In this document: positions 7,002 to 14,481 of the stretch, piece by piece
Layout of the letters: every line of letters starts with the position of its first letter
Position numbering within the stretch: the first letter of the stretch is position 1
DNA from: Chloroflexota bacterium
GTDB taxonomy: Bacteria > Chloroflexota > Anaerolineae > B4-G1 > SLSP01
Assembly (NCBI GenBank): GCA_022707725.1
Contig: JAKJAB010000009.1
Span: 1-27,610, forward strand
Direction: 5' to 3'
DNA length: 27,610 bases
Translations under genes and position numbers: made by a program
The notes under the pieces: model-generated
Seen by the model: only the letters and a program-made list of their open reading frames with translations
Databases searched by the model: none
Told to the model about the DNA's origin: nothing

Positions 7002-9662
7002 CTAGGGATTGACTGCCTGACTGAGGAGTTGCTGTCCAATTCGAACCGGTATCTGACGATCAGATGCGTTTTCGATCAAAACAGCCACGGCGTAACGGGA
7101 TACCTGGGCTGAGTTCAGTCCGATGAACCATGTTTGCGTACGATTGGGACCGGCCAGCGCCTCACCGAGATGACCCACCGCATCGCCGTAACGTGGCCAC
7201 AGATCGAGAATCTGTGCAGCGATGGCAGGTGTTGTGACCCTCACTGCTGTTATAGTTGGGGATACGCAGCCGGATAATGGCGCACTGAGCAGACGCAACG
7301 GTGTACGCATACCGCCATTACCGACGGTGGCGGCCACACTCACCATGTGCAATGGCGTCACCAGCAGATCGCCCTGTCCGATGGCCTCGCGAATAGGATC
7401 GGCAGAGGTAGCCTCCCACGGTACAGCTACGGTGGGAATTTCCAGGGGTGGCGCATCACTCAGCCCCCATGCGGCAAAGCTTTCTGCCAGTTTCACAATC
7501 CCCAGTCGACTCCCCAACGTGGCGAAAGGCGCCGGACAGCCAGCGCTCAAGGCCGCTTGCCAGGTAGTGGCCAACGGCGTCTGGGCGCAGGTGAGACCGT
7601 CGCCATTGACGGAAACATAGGCGCTGAGGGGCAACGCCGGATCGGAGAGTTCACCTTCTTGCAACGCCGCCGCCAGCACTACCGTCTGCAACACAGCGCC
7701 GGGTTGCGCCAGGCTTTGTGTGGCCCGGTTGAGCAAAGGGGCATCGGGGGCAGTAGACAGGTCCGCCCAGTCGGCCTCGACAGTGGCGGGGTTGTAGGTG
7801 GGCGTCGAAGCCAACGCTAAAATCTCTCCGGTGCGCGTATCGACCAGCACCGCCGCACCTTCATAACCCGCCAGGAGGTTTTGCGCCGTCTGCTGCAAGC
7901 GCATGTCGAGTGTCAAGCGCACATCCCGCCCCACCTGCGGTTGATGCAACAATCCCATGCGGAAATCCTGCCAGGGAGTGCGACCCACATCACCCCGCAG
8001 CCGGGAATCACACGTGGCTTCGATCCCACTGACGCCGTACTGCAGGGTGTTGTAACCAATCACCGGCACAGCTTCTGGGACATCGTAGGTGCGGGTGACA
8101 TAGCCTCTGTCATCAACAGCAATACCCGCCAGGGTCACGCCGTTGCGGTCGAAGATGCGGCCCCGCTGAATACGGGACTCAGCCAGGACACGGCGTGGAT
8201 TGGTCAGGTAATCTCGCAAATCGTCGGCGCGCACCACCGTCCATACCCCGGTGATAACAGCAATGCTCGCCAACAGCAACAGCAACGCCTTTCCCAGGCG
8301 TCCCGCCGTCTGTCGGATTGGCATACTCGCCGGAACAAGGGTGAGCGTGATCGGCTCTGGATGAGGCGCAGAAATGTTCAACAGCAAGCCCGTAGCAATG
8401 AAGACGGTAAGCAGGGACGACCCACCATAGCTTAGAAAGGGCAAGGTGACGCCGGTAATCGGGATGAGTTTGGCGTTGCCTCCCATAATGACCCATGTCT
8501 GAATGGCAAACAACGCGGCGATTCCACCCGCCAGCAGCGACTCGAAGGGCGAACCACTACCAGAAACGGATGTGCGTTGCGCCAGCAGAATGCCCCGGTA
8601 GACCAACAGGCCAAACAACAGCAGCACAGCCAATCCACCGACCAGCCCGAATTCCTCCACCAGGGCAGCGTAAACGAAATCGGTGTGGACGGCGGGGATG
8701 AGCGTGGGCAAGCCTTGTCCCAACCCCTCGCCAAACACACCGCCGGCGGCAAAGGCATAGAGCGACTGCAAAATCTGGAAAGCGCGGTCGGCCTGTTCCG
8801 GCGCCCACGGATCGAGCCAGATACTCACGCGCAGTGCAACCCGGCTCGATAGCCAATATCCGGACAGGGCAATCGGGACGATCAGCAGCAGGCTGACCGC
8901 CACATGCCATCCTTTGCCCCAGGCCAGGTAAAGCATGGCGACAAACGTGAGGTAAAAGAGCAGCGCGGCGCCCAGGTCTTGTTGCCATCCCAACAAGAGC
9001 AACGCCAGCCCCACCATCGTCACCATCGGGCCAAGAATCGCCATCCACAACGCCTTGCCGCCATCCTGCCGTTGCAGAAGGTCGCGCCGATCCGAAAGGT
9101 AAGAGGCCAGGTAAATCACCAGCAGCAACTTGAGTAGTTCTGAAGGCTGGAAGTACATGCCGAACGCCCCCAACCATAATTCCTGGCCGTATCCCGAAGG
9201 GTTTACTCCGAAGAAAAACGTCGCCACGAGCAACAGCAGTCCCGCTACCAGAAGTGTATAACGATAGCGCCGCAACAAACGAGGCAGAATCGGAGTCAGC
9301 GCTGCAACGCACAGCGCGCCACAACTGATGCCAAGCCAGAGGATCTGCCGGGGCAGGAAGGAAGGGGCCATCCGCGCCAGCAAAAGCAGCCCCCATCCGG
9401 TGAGCAAGCTTACGATCGGGAGAATAAAGGGATCGGCGCCGGGGAGTTTACGGCGCAATAGTGCGTAGGTCGCCCCCCAGATCGCCGTCCAGCCCAACAC
9501 CAACGCGGTCAAACGCGTCAGTGTGAGCGACGGCAGCGGCGCAGCGAGATAAAGCGCCGTCGCGCCGAGACAGACAAAACAAACGGGGAGGGTGACCAGC
9601 AGACCTGCGGGGCTGATGATCATGGACGGTCGCCAACGCCCACGAATAGGTTGGGTGCTCAT
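7002..9662 (-). CDS. SEDS (RodA/FtsW) glycosyltransferase fused to a degenerate PbpA-like transpeptidase
   Basis: 886 residues. Residues 15-432 are a multi-helix SEDS polymerase with intact signatures: QPSELLKL (172-179), WLDPW (282-286), GLPTLIPAVHTDFVYAALVEE (317-337) and GVTLPFLSYGGSSLLT (404-419). Residues 455-475 form another helix, followed by a class B PBP domain like actinobacterial PbpA (NPRRVLAESRIQRGRIFDRNG at 488-508; YGVSGIE). The transpeptidase part lacks all three catalytic motifs. SxxK is AVLQ (656-659, after PG), SxN is GCP (708-710), and KTG is PNR (839-841, before TQTWFIG). SEDS proteins polymerise lipid II and need a class B PBP partner; here both are on one chain and the PBP half looks inactive. 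ATG 9662 directly abuts the mtnP stop, so coupling is likely. Confidence 0.9.
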   Translation of the reverse strand: MSTQPIRGRWRPSMIISPAGLLVTLPVCFVCLGATALYLAAPLPSLTLTRLTALVLGWTAIWGATYALLRRKLPGADPFILPIVSLLTGWGLLLLARMAPSFLPRQILWLGISCGALCVAALTPILPRLLRRYRYTLLVAGLLLLVATFFFGVNPSGYGQELWLGAFGMYFQPSELLKLLLVIYLASYLSDRRDLLQRQDGGKALWMAILGPMVTMVGLALLLLGWQQDLGAALLFYLTFVAMLYLAWGKGWHVAVSLLLIVPIALSGYWLSSRVALRVSIWLDPWAPEQADRAFQILQSLYAFAAGGVFGEGLGQGLPTLIPAVHTDFVYAALVEEFGLVGGLAVLLLFGLLVYRGILLAQRTSVSGSGSPFESLLAGGIAALFAIQTWVIMGGNAKLIPITGVTLPFLSYGGSSLLTVFIATGLLLNISAPHPEPITLTLVPASMPIRQTAGRLGKALLLLLASIAVITGVWTVVRADDLRDYLTNPRRVLAESRIQRGRIFDRNGVTLAGIAVDDRGYVTRTYDVPEAVPVIGYNTLQYGVSGIEATCDSRLRGDVGRTPWQDFRMGLLHQPQVGRDVRLTLDMRLQQTAQNLLAGYEGAAVLVDTRTGEILALASTPTYNPATVEADWADLSTAPDAPLLNRATQSLAQPGAVLQTVVLAAALQEGELSDPALPLSAYVSVNGDGLTCAQTPLATTWQAALSAGCPAPFATLGSRLGIVKLAESFAAWGLSDAPPLEIPTVAVPWEATSADPIREAIGQGDLLVTPLHMVSVAATVGNGGMRTPLRLLSAPLSGCVSPTITAVRVTTPAIAAQILDLWPRYGDAVGHLGEALAGPNRTQTWFIGLNSAQVSRYAVAVLIENASDRQIPVRIGQQLLSQAVNP

Positions 9663-10535
9663 CTAGCCCAGGTACGCCTCCACCAACAAACGGCGCCTCT
9701 CCAAAGACGCCGCCGAGATGGATTCACGCGCGGTGATCAACGCCGTCTCTAGCGCGCGCGCGCACGCACAGTCGGGCGGCATCTCGCTCAAACGCGGAAC
9801 CAAAAGCCGAAGCGCCTGCTGTGCCAGCCCGACGTTGTGATGCAGCACTTGGATCACCATCTCTACAGTGACCGGCTCCTCGCTCTCGTGCCAGACGTCA
9901 TAATCCGTGATGTGGGCCATCGTGGCATAACACATACCGGCTTCACGGGCCAGGAACGCTTCCGGGGACGCCGTCATCCCAATGACGTCCATCCCCCATT
10001 GGCGGTAAACGAGGCTCTCGCCCTTGGTGCTGAAGCGGGGGCCTTCGATGGTGATGAAAGTCCCGCCGCGATGCACGGTGCCCCCGGCGGCGACGACGGC
10101 ATCGAACAAAAGAGCGGAAAGCGCCGGACAAAATGGTTCTGCCACCGAGACGTGCGCGACCAATCCCTCACCGAAGAATGAACTGGTCCGGTTCTTGGTA
10201 AAGTCGAATAGTTGATCCGGCACTACAATGTCGCCAGGGTGCAGGTGTTCCCGCAATGAGCCGCACGCGGAGATGCTGATAACCTTCTCGACGCCAAGTT
10301 GCTTCAACGCGTGAATGTTGGCGCGATACGGAACCTCAGTGGGCGTATGAATGTGCCCACGTCCATGGCGCGGCAGAAAGACCACCGGCACGCCTTCGAT
10401 GCGCCCGGCAATGAGCGCGTCGCTGGGATCGCCAAACAGAGTAGTGACACGAATCTCGTGGACGTCCTCCAGGCCCTCCATCTGGTATAGGCCCGAACCA
10501 CCGATGACACCAATATGGATAGGATCATGGTTCAT
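9663..10535 (-). CDS. mtnP: S-methyl-5'-thioadenosine phosphorylase
   Basis: 290 residues. It cleaves 5'-methylthioadenosine with phosphate to adenine and methylthioribose-1-phosphate in methionine salvage. Visible motifs are the phosphate-binding GVIGGSGLY near the N-terminus, RHGRGHIHTPTEVPYRANI, ISACGSLRE, EGPRFSTKGESLVYRQWG, the Met-containing site GMTASPEAFLAREAGMCYA and TDYDVWHE. The TDYD-W form points to MTAP rather than purine nucleoside phosphorylase (which has Asn there). ATG 10535 is preceded by AAGGAG with 8-base spacing; a GTG at 10544 is too close to it. The gene ends exactly where the SEDS-PBP gene begins. No other methionine-salvage gene is near. A 126-base spacer with octamer repeats separates it from the upstream gene. 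Confidence 0.95.
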   Translation of the reverse strand: MNHDPIHIGVIGGSGLYQMEGLEDVHEIRVTTLFGDPSDALIAGRIEGVPVVFLPRHGRGHIHTPTEVPYRANIHALKQLGVEKVISISACGSLREHLHPGDIVVPDQLFDFTKNRTSSFFGEGLVAHVSVAEPFCPALSALLFDAVVAAGGTVHRGGTFITIEGPRFSTKGESLVYRQWGMDVIGMTASPEAFLAREAGMCYATMAHITDYDVWHESEEPVTVEMVIQVLHHNVGLAQQALRLLVPRLSEMPPDCACARALETALITARESISAASLERRRLLVEAYLG

Positions 10536-10552
10536 AAAACACACTCCTTGCG

Positions 10553-10606
10553 TAGTCTGATAGTCGCTAGCCGGACAGTCGTTAGTCGGATCGCCAAGTA
10601 GTCACA
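10553..10606. repeat. Degenerate 7/8-bp tandem repeat upstream of mtnP
   Basis: Units read TAGTCTGA, TAGTCGC, TAGCCGGA, CAGTCGT, TAGTCGGA, TCGCCAAG and TAGTCACA. They fill part of the 10536-10661 spacer. A related octamer core in the reverse orientation is at 24523-24562. Confidence 0.7.
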
Positions 10607-10661
10607 GGAATTCTATGTCGCTGCGTGGAGATTCTAGTGCCGCATCACTGCCGACGTCGGC

Positions 10662-11018
10662 TCAGGGTGACGCCTCCGGTTCTGGCCCGACAACGAAGGT
10701 CAGGGAGGAGTGGCACAATCCACAGCCACGAAAAGGATCCTCGACCGCAGCGCCGCTGCGCGTGCATGTGGCCCAAATGTGCATACGACGGATCTCCCAA
10801 AAGCGCCATCCGCTTCCACCAATGCGGGCATGCAAGATCATATTGGCACAGCCGTTGGCGCGATGGATATCGGGGGCGCGACAGTGACGGCACAACGCTG
10901 ACGCCCAATGCCTGGCGTCAGGTTTGCCATCTAACAGATGACAGCGCTCTTTAGCCGCCGCCCGGCGATAGTAGCCACCGTCGTAGTAGGGGCACTCTCT
11001 CCCGTCAGGTACGCGCAT
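10662..11018 (-). CDS. Small Cys-rich protein, possibly metal-binding
   Basis: 118 residues with eight cysteines (9, 26, 43, 46, 57, 85, 99, 102). CRHC (43-46) and CGLCH (99-103) are CxxC pairs like zinc-ribbon or zinc-knuckle ligands. The N-terminus is aromatic and acidic (CPYYDGGYYRR), and NGCANMILHARI precedes the second half. There is no signal peptide or membrane segment. I do not recognise a named family; the ordered Cys spacing suggests a real folded protein. ATG 11018 lacks a strong ribosome binding site and lies 14 bases after the stop of the 11033-11551 gene, so coupled expression is likely. Structural zinc, an iron-sulphur site or a nucleic-acid-binding role are all possible. Confidence 0.6.
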   Translation of the reverse strand: MRVPDGRECPYYDGGYYRRAAAKERCHLLDGKPDARHWASALCRHCRAPDIHRANGCANMILHARIGGSGWRFWEIRRMHIWATCTRSGAAVEDPFRGCGLCHSSLTFVVGPEPEASP

Positions 11019-11032
11019 CGTAACAGCTCTGG

Positions 11033-11551
11033 TCAGCCCGCGATATAGCTGAGCACAGTATGACGGTTGACATAGATCAAAGGCGATTGTGCAGGCAATG
11101 GACTCGAGCTATCGGCGAGGAAATAGATCTCCGCATCGACGATGGGAACGAAGACCCCCTTCCAGAAATCCAGAAAGTTGTGGAGTTTTGCCTCACTCAA
11201 AAACGGTGCATTGCCATGGATAATCGCCAACGGCAGATGCAAGACCAGCGTATCTGTCCGCGGCGCGGGACGGAAGTCTGCAAGAGATGCCTCGTGGACG
11301 AACACCAGAAACTGGGTACGTTCACGCGCCACGATGATTGACGGAGCGTGGCTTGAAGGCAGACCCGAGAAAGACCACGGCGCAATGTGCGGATTGCCGA
11401 TGCGAATGAAATCCAGCCCATCCTGATTGATATAGTTATGGGGATTGCCCATCGTTTCCATCTCGCCAGTGATCCACAGCAAATCGTTGGCGACGTAGAC
11501 CTCATGCCCCTGAAGCGGCGAACTCATCTGTCCCTTCCCTAAAAGTCCCAT
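11033..11551 (-). CDS. Conserved-looking protein of unknown function
   Basis: 172 residues, soluble, with no signal peptide or clear membrane segment. The segments YVANDLLWITGEME, NYINQDGLDFIRIGN, TLVLHLPLAIIHGNAPFLSE and LHNFLDFWKGVFVPIVDAEI alternate beta-like and helical character, and the sequence has ordinary coding composition. No catalytic motif or named domain is visible to me. The start ATG 11551 is supported by GGAGGAG a few bases upstream. It lies 127 bases downstream of ligA on the same strand and 14 bases upstream of the Cys-rich small gene, with which it probably forms a pair. The function is unknown. Confidence 0.7.
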   Translation of the reverse strand: MGLLGKGQMSSPLQGHEVYVANDLLWITGEMETMGNPHNYINQDGLDFIRIGNPHIAPWSFSGLPSSHAPSIIVARERTQFLVFVHEASLADFRPAPRTDTLVLHLPLAIIHGNAPFLSEAKLHNFLDFWKGVFVPIVDAEIYFLADSSSPLPAQSPLIYVNRHTVLSYIAG

Positions 11552-11678
11552 GGCTCCTCCTAAAAGCAGTTACAGATTACTAGTTGCTCATTTCACGTTC
11601 GGCACTCTCTATAGTCATGATACTCGCAACGGGGAAAGGGCGCAAGTGCAAAAATACTCAGACGCCTCTCCCGCAACG

Positions 11679-13715
11679 TTATGGATAAGTGCCCGCCAGC
11701 GCATAGAGCTGTTCTTCTGTCAGCAACGGCGTATCCAGCTCTTGCGCGCGATTGTACTTGCTGCCGCCGGGATCGACGCCGATGACAAGATAGCTAGTCT
11801 TCTGGCTCACCGAACCGGCGACCTTGCCGCCAAGCGCTTCGATCCACGCTTTGACATCATCACGCGGGCGAGAGAGTGTGCCGGTGATGACGAAGGTGAG
11901 GTCCGCGAGGGGTTGTTCACCCGCCACGACGGGCTTGCTTTCCGCCGCCAGCTTCAACCCGGCCTGTCGCAACTTTTCGACCATCGCCCGATTGTGGACG
12001 TGAGCAAACCACGTGAGGATATTCTGCGCCGTGATCGGCCCAATTCCTGCCACGGAAGCGATGACTTCGGCGGGCGCGGCTGCCAGCGCATCCAGTGTGG
12101 GGAACGCGTCCGCCAGCACTTGTGCCACCGTCGTTCCCACTCCCCGGATGCCGAGCGCCGCCAACACCCGGTCGAAGGGGCGATCTTTAGCTTGCGCGAT
12201 GGCGGCCAGCAGATTATCAGCCTTCTTGTCGGCGAAGCCTTCCAACGTGAGCAAGCTCTCCTTGGAGAGAAAGTAGAGATCGGCGGGGTCTTCGACCAAA
12301 CTCTGCTCTACCAACTGCACGGCGGTCCGTTCTCCCAGGCCCTCCATATCGAGCACGTGTGTAAAATAGGTGAGCTTTTGCACCAGTTGGGCCGGGCACG
12401 CGGCATTGATGCAGTAGTAGGCGATCTCACCTTCGGGATGGACGATCGGATCGCCGCACGCCGGGCAGGTCGTTGGCGGTACGATGGGACGTTGGCTGCC
12501 ATCGCGCACATCGACGACCGGCCCCTCCACATAGGGGATCACGTCCCCGGCACGTTTGACCAGCACGCGGTCGCCGATGCGGATGTCGCGCTCCGCGATG
12601 AAGTCGAAATTGTGCAACGAGGCGCGGCCCACCGTCACCCCGGCAATGGGAACGGGTTGCAGTAGCGCCGTCGGTGTGATGACGCCCGTGCGCCCCACAG
12701 AAAACTCCACACCGACAACCGTCGTGGTCGCCTCCTGCGCCGGGAACTTATAGGCCACCGCTCCCCGCGGACGCCCGCCCACGACTCCCAGCGCCGCCTG
12801 CGTCGCCAGGTCGTCGATCTTGACCACCAGGCCGTCGGCTTCAAAGGGCAGCGTGTTGCGCCGTGCGATCATCTGCTCGCAGTAATCGGCGACGGCATCC
12901 AGGTCTTGGAAAAACGCGATTTCGTCCGGTTGGGCAAAGCCCAGGGCGTGCAGGTAGGCCAGCGTCTCCTGCTGCGTTTCGGGAACGGGGCCGTCTGCCG
13001 TGACGATGCTGTAGGCGTAGAGATGCAGTGGGCGCCGCGCGGTGATCGCCGGATCGAGCTGGCGCAGCGATCCGGCAGAGGCGTTGCGCGGATTGGCGAA
13101 GGGCGACTCGCCGGCTTCGATCAGCCGCGCGTTGAGCGCGTCGAAATCCTTGAGCAGGATCAACACCTCGCCGCGCACCACCAGGTAGGGCGGAGGCTGC
13201 GGGCCGTCGGGATCGGCAGGGATACGCAGCGGCAGCGTCTTGACCGTGCGCAGGTTCGCGGTGATATCCTCACCGACCAGGCCGTCGCCGCGCGTCGCGC
13301 CGAGCACGAGCTGCCCCTGGCGGTAGTGCAGCACCACCGTCAGCCCGTCGAATTTCGGCTCGACGGTGTAGGCCAGGCCCTTCGGCAAGCTCAGGGCAGG
13401 CTCAGGCAGCAACTTGCTGATGCGGGTGTGCCAGGCGAGAAGTTCCGCGCGACTGGACGCCTTGTCCAGGCTAAGGATCGGCGCGGGATGTTCGACTTTC
13501 GCAAACCCCTCGGCCGGCGCGCCGCCGACCCGCTGCGTGGGCGAATCCGGCGTGATCAGCTCCGGGTGCGCGGCTTCGAGCGCGCGGAGTTCGTCCGCGA
13601 GCGCGTCGAACTGCGCGTCACTGATCAGCGGGCTGTCGAGCGTGTGGTAGCGGTAGTTGTGATAGTTGATCTCTTCCCGAAGTTTTGCCGCGCGAAGGAC
13701 AAATTCTTGATCCAT
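11679..13715 (-). CDS. ligA: NAD-dependent DNA ligase LigA
   Basis: 678 residues, normal for the family. It seals nicks in DNA using NAD+. The domain order is complete: Ia (about 1-65), adenylation domain with catalytic Lys 121 in KFDG and GDGLVGEDITANLRT, an OB fold, a four-Cys zinc finger (CPACGD ... CINAACPAQ), helix-hairpin-helix repeats (ALGIRGVGTTVAQVL, IASVAGIGPITAQNI) and a C-terminal BRCT domain (LTFVITGTLSRPRDDV onward). ATG 13715 has GGAG five bases upstream. Oddly, residues 104-113 (PEPALSLPKG), just before the adenylation Lys, are encoded by an interspersed-type repeat and look like an in-frame insertion in a surface loop. The long frames opposite this gene are shadows. Confidence 0.97.
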   Translation of the reverse strand: MDQEFVLRAAKLREEINYHNYRYHTLDSPLISDAQFDALADELRALEAAHPELITPDSPTQRVGGAPAEGFAKVEHPAPILSLDKASSRAELLAWHTRISKLLPEPALSLPKGLAYTVEPKFDGLTVVLHYRQGQLVLGATRGDGLVGEDITANLRTVKTLPLRIPADPDGPQPPPYLVVRGEVLILLKDFDALNARLIEAGESPFANPRNASAGSLRQLDPAITARRPLHLYAYSIVTADGPVPETQQETLAYLHALGFAQPDEIAFFQDLDAVADYCEQMIARRNTLPFEADGLVVKIDDLATQAALGVVGGRPRGAVAYKFPAQEATTTVVGVEFSVGRTGVITPTALLQPVPIAGVTVGRASLHNFDFIAERDIRIGDRVLVKRAGDVIPYVEGPVVDVRDGSQRPIVPPTTCPACGDPIVHPEGEIAYYCINAACPAQLVQKLTYFTHVLDMEGLGERTAVQLVEQSLVEDPADLYFLSKESLLTLEGFADKKADNLLAAIAQAKDRPFDRVLAALGIRGVGTTVAQVLADAFPTLDALAAAPAEVIASVAGIGPITAQNILTWFAHVHNRAMVEKLRQAGLKLAAESKPVVAGEQPLADLTFVITGTLSRPRDDVKAWIEALGGKVAGSVSQKTSYLVIGVDPGGSKYNRAQELDTPLLTEEQLYALAGTYP
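13378..13397. repeat. Interspersed palindromic repeat inside ligA
   Basis: CCCTTCGGCAAGCTCAGGGC on the plus strand matches the widely seen CCCTTCGACAAGCTCAGGG-type repeat (established from memory of many genomes). Read in the ligA frame it gives ALSLPKG, a peptide typical of such insertions. A partial second copy of the AGGCTCAGGC part follows at 13397-13407. Confidence 0.75.
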
Positions 13716-13740
13716 ATCTGCTCCAATAACAACTCAGGGA

Positions 13741-13838
13741 AATTTGGACAAGATTGACAGGATTTTCAGGATTATGAGGAACACAGGATGAAATCTCAGA
13801 AAAAAAAATCCTGTCAATCCTGTAAATCCTGTCGAATT
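13741..13838. repeat. Inverted repeat made of 9-bp units between the SH3 gene and ligA
   Basis: The left arm (13741-13773) contains GACAGGATT-TTCAGGATT. The right arm (13807-13838) is AATCCTGTC-AATCCTGTA-AATCCTGTC. The arms are complementary over about 33 bases with a few mismatches. An A-run (13800-13808) borders the right arm. The right arm ends in the stop codon of the SH3-type gene. Confidence 0.85.
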
Positions 13839-14310
13839 ATGGCGCGACGATCAGGTAATTGGCGGCGGCCCAACCTTCACGATGTGGGTTCGCCTCGTCG
13901 CGCAGGAACCACCACGTCAAATCGTCGGCTTGCGTCGGACCGGCAGCGACGATGAAGACTTCGCCCTCAGCGGCGACACTCAGACGCTCGGCAGCAGTGC
14001 TGGCGCTGGCGCGCATGTTCAGGCCTGCCGTGCCCGTTCCACTGACCTGCACGCGCACCCCCACCCCGATCTCCGTCGGCGAGAGGGGCAGTGTGGGCTG
14101 CGGCGTCGGTGTTGGCGTAGGTGTAGGCGTTGGCGAGGGCGTGGGTGAGGCTGTCCAAACGATAGCCGTGGGGCGCGGGCCTGAAGGCTGCACCGTTGGC
14201 CGGGAAAAGAGCCACATTCCGGTCAAGACAACCAGGAGGATGCCGCCGATCAACAAGGCCAGGCATCCCCATTGCCACCAACTTGCGCGCGCGTCACCGT
14301 TCTCTGTCAC
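13837..14310 (-). CDS. Membrane-anchored SH3-like domain protein
   Basis: 157 residues. Residues 13-35 are one transmembrane helix with a short cytoplasmic N-terminus. A Pro-Thr linker follows (about 52-78; PTPSPTPTPTPTPTPQPT, encoded by hexanucleotide repeats at about 14096-14150). Residues 83-157 resemble a bacterial SH3 domain: AGLNMRASASTAAERLSV, then GEVFIVAAGPT, WWFLRDE and REGWAAANYL. Such domains on Pro-Thr stalks are usually extracellular and bind cell-wall or protein ligands. GTG 14310 was chosen because a TATAAT box ends 6 bases upstream with no ribosome binding site, suggesting a leaderless mRNA starting at the GTG. It is divergent from the VIT/VWA gene; the right arm of a 9-bp-unit inverted repeat touches its stop codon. 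Confidence 0.85.
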   Translation of the reverse strand: MTENGDARASWWQWGCLALLIGGILLVVLTGMWLFSRPTVQPSGPRPTAIVWTASPTPSPTPTPTPTPTPQPTLPLSPTEIGVGVRVQVSGTGTAGLNMRASASTAAERLSVAAEGEVFIVAAGPTQADDLTWWFLRDEANPHREGWAAANYLIVAP

Positions 14311-14316
14311 ACCCGT

Positions 14317-14344
14317 ATTATACTCTGGCTGGCAGAAGGCACAA
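14317..14344 (-). promoter_or_regulatory. Promoter of the SH3-like gene (leaderless)
   Basis: On the minus strand TTGTGC (14344-14339), a 16-base spacer and a perfect TATAAT (14322-14317) are followed by six bases and then GTG 14310. Transcription should start at or next to the first coding base. The -35 box is weak. Confidence 0.65.
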
Positions 14345-14386
14345 CCGGCCTGGAACCTTCATCCCTTGAGTAACGTCATAGAGAAA

Positions 14387-14460
14387 GGAGTACGGAGTAA
14401 GAAGTATGGAGTATGAAGGACACATCTGCCCCTTACCCCTTACTCCATACTCCGTACTCC
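14387..14460. repeat. Inverted repeat made of 7-bp units upstream of the VIT/VWA gene
   Basis: Left arm (14387-14419): GGAGTAC, GGAGTAA, GAAGTAT, GGAGTAT. Right arm (14430-14460): the reverse-complement type, CCTTACC, CCTTACT, CCATACT, CCGTACT. The outer 13 bases of each arm (GGAGTACGGAGTA) are perfectly complementary. The loop is about 10 bases. It ends 10 bases before the ribosome binding site of the VWA gene. Confidence 0.85.
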
Positions 14461-14481
14461 AGTACAAATAAGGAGGAAGCG

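Noticed and set aside
8557..9396. 279-codon minus-strand frame inside the SEDS region
   Set aside because: It is an alternative frame of a multi-helix membrane protein coding region; the Gly/Arg/Ala-rich product has no motif.
11550..13757. Long plus-strand frames opposite ligA
   Set aside because: They mirror the minus-strand ligA gene, which has complete catalytic motifs. They are His/Arg/Gly-rich and lack ribosome binding sites.
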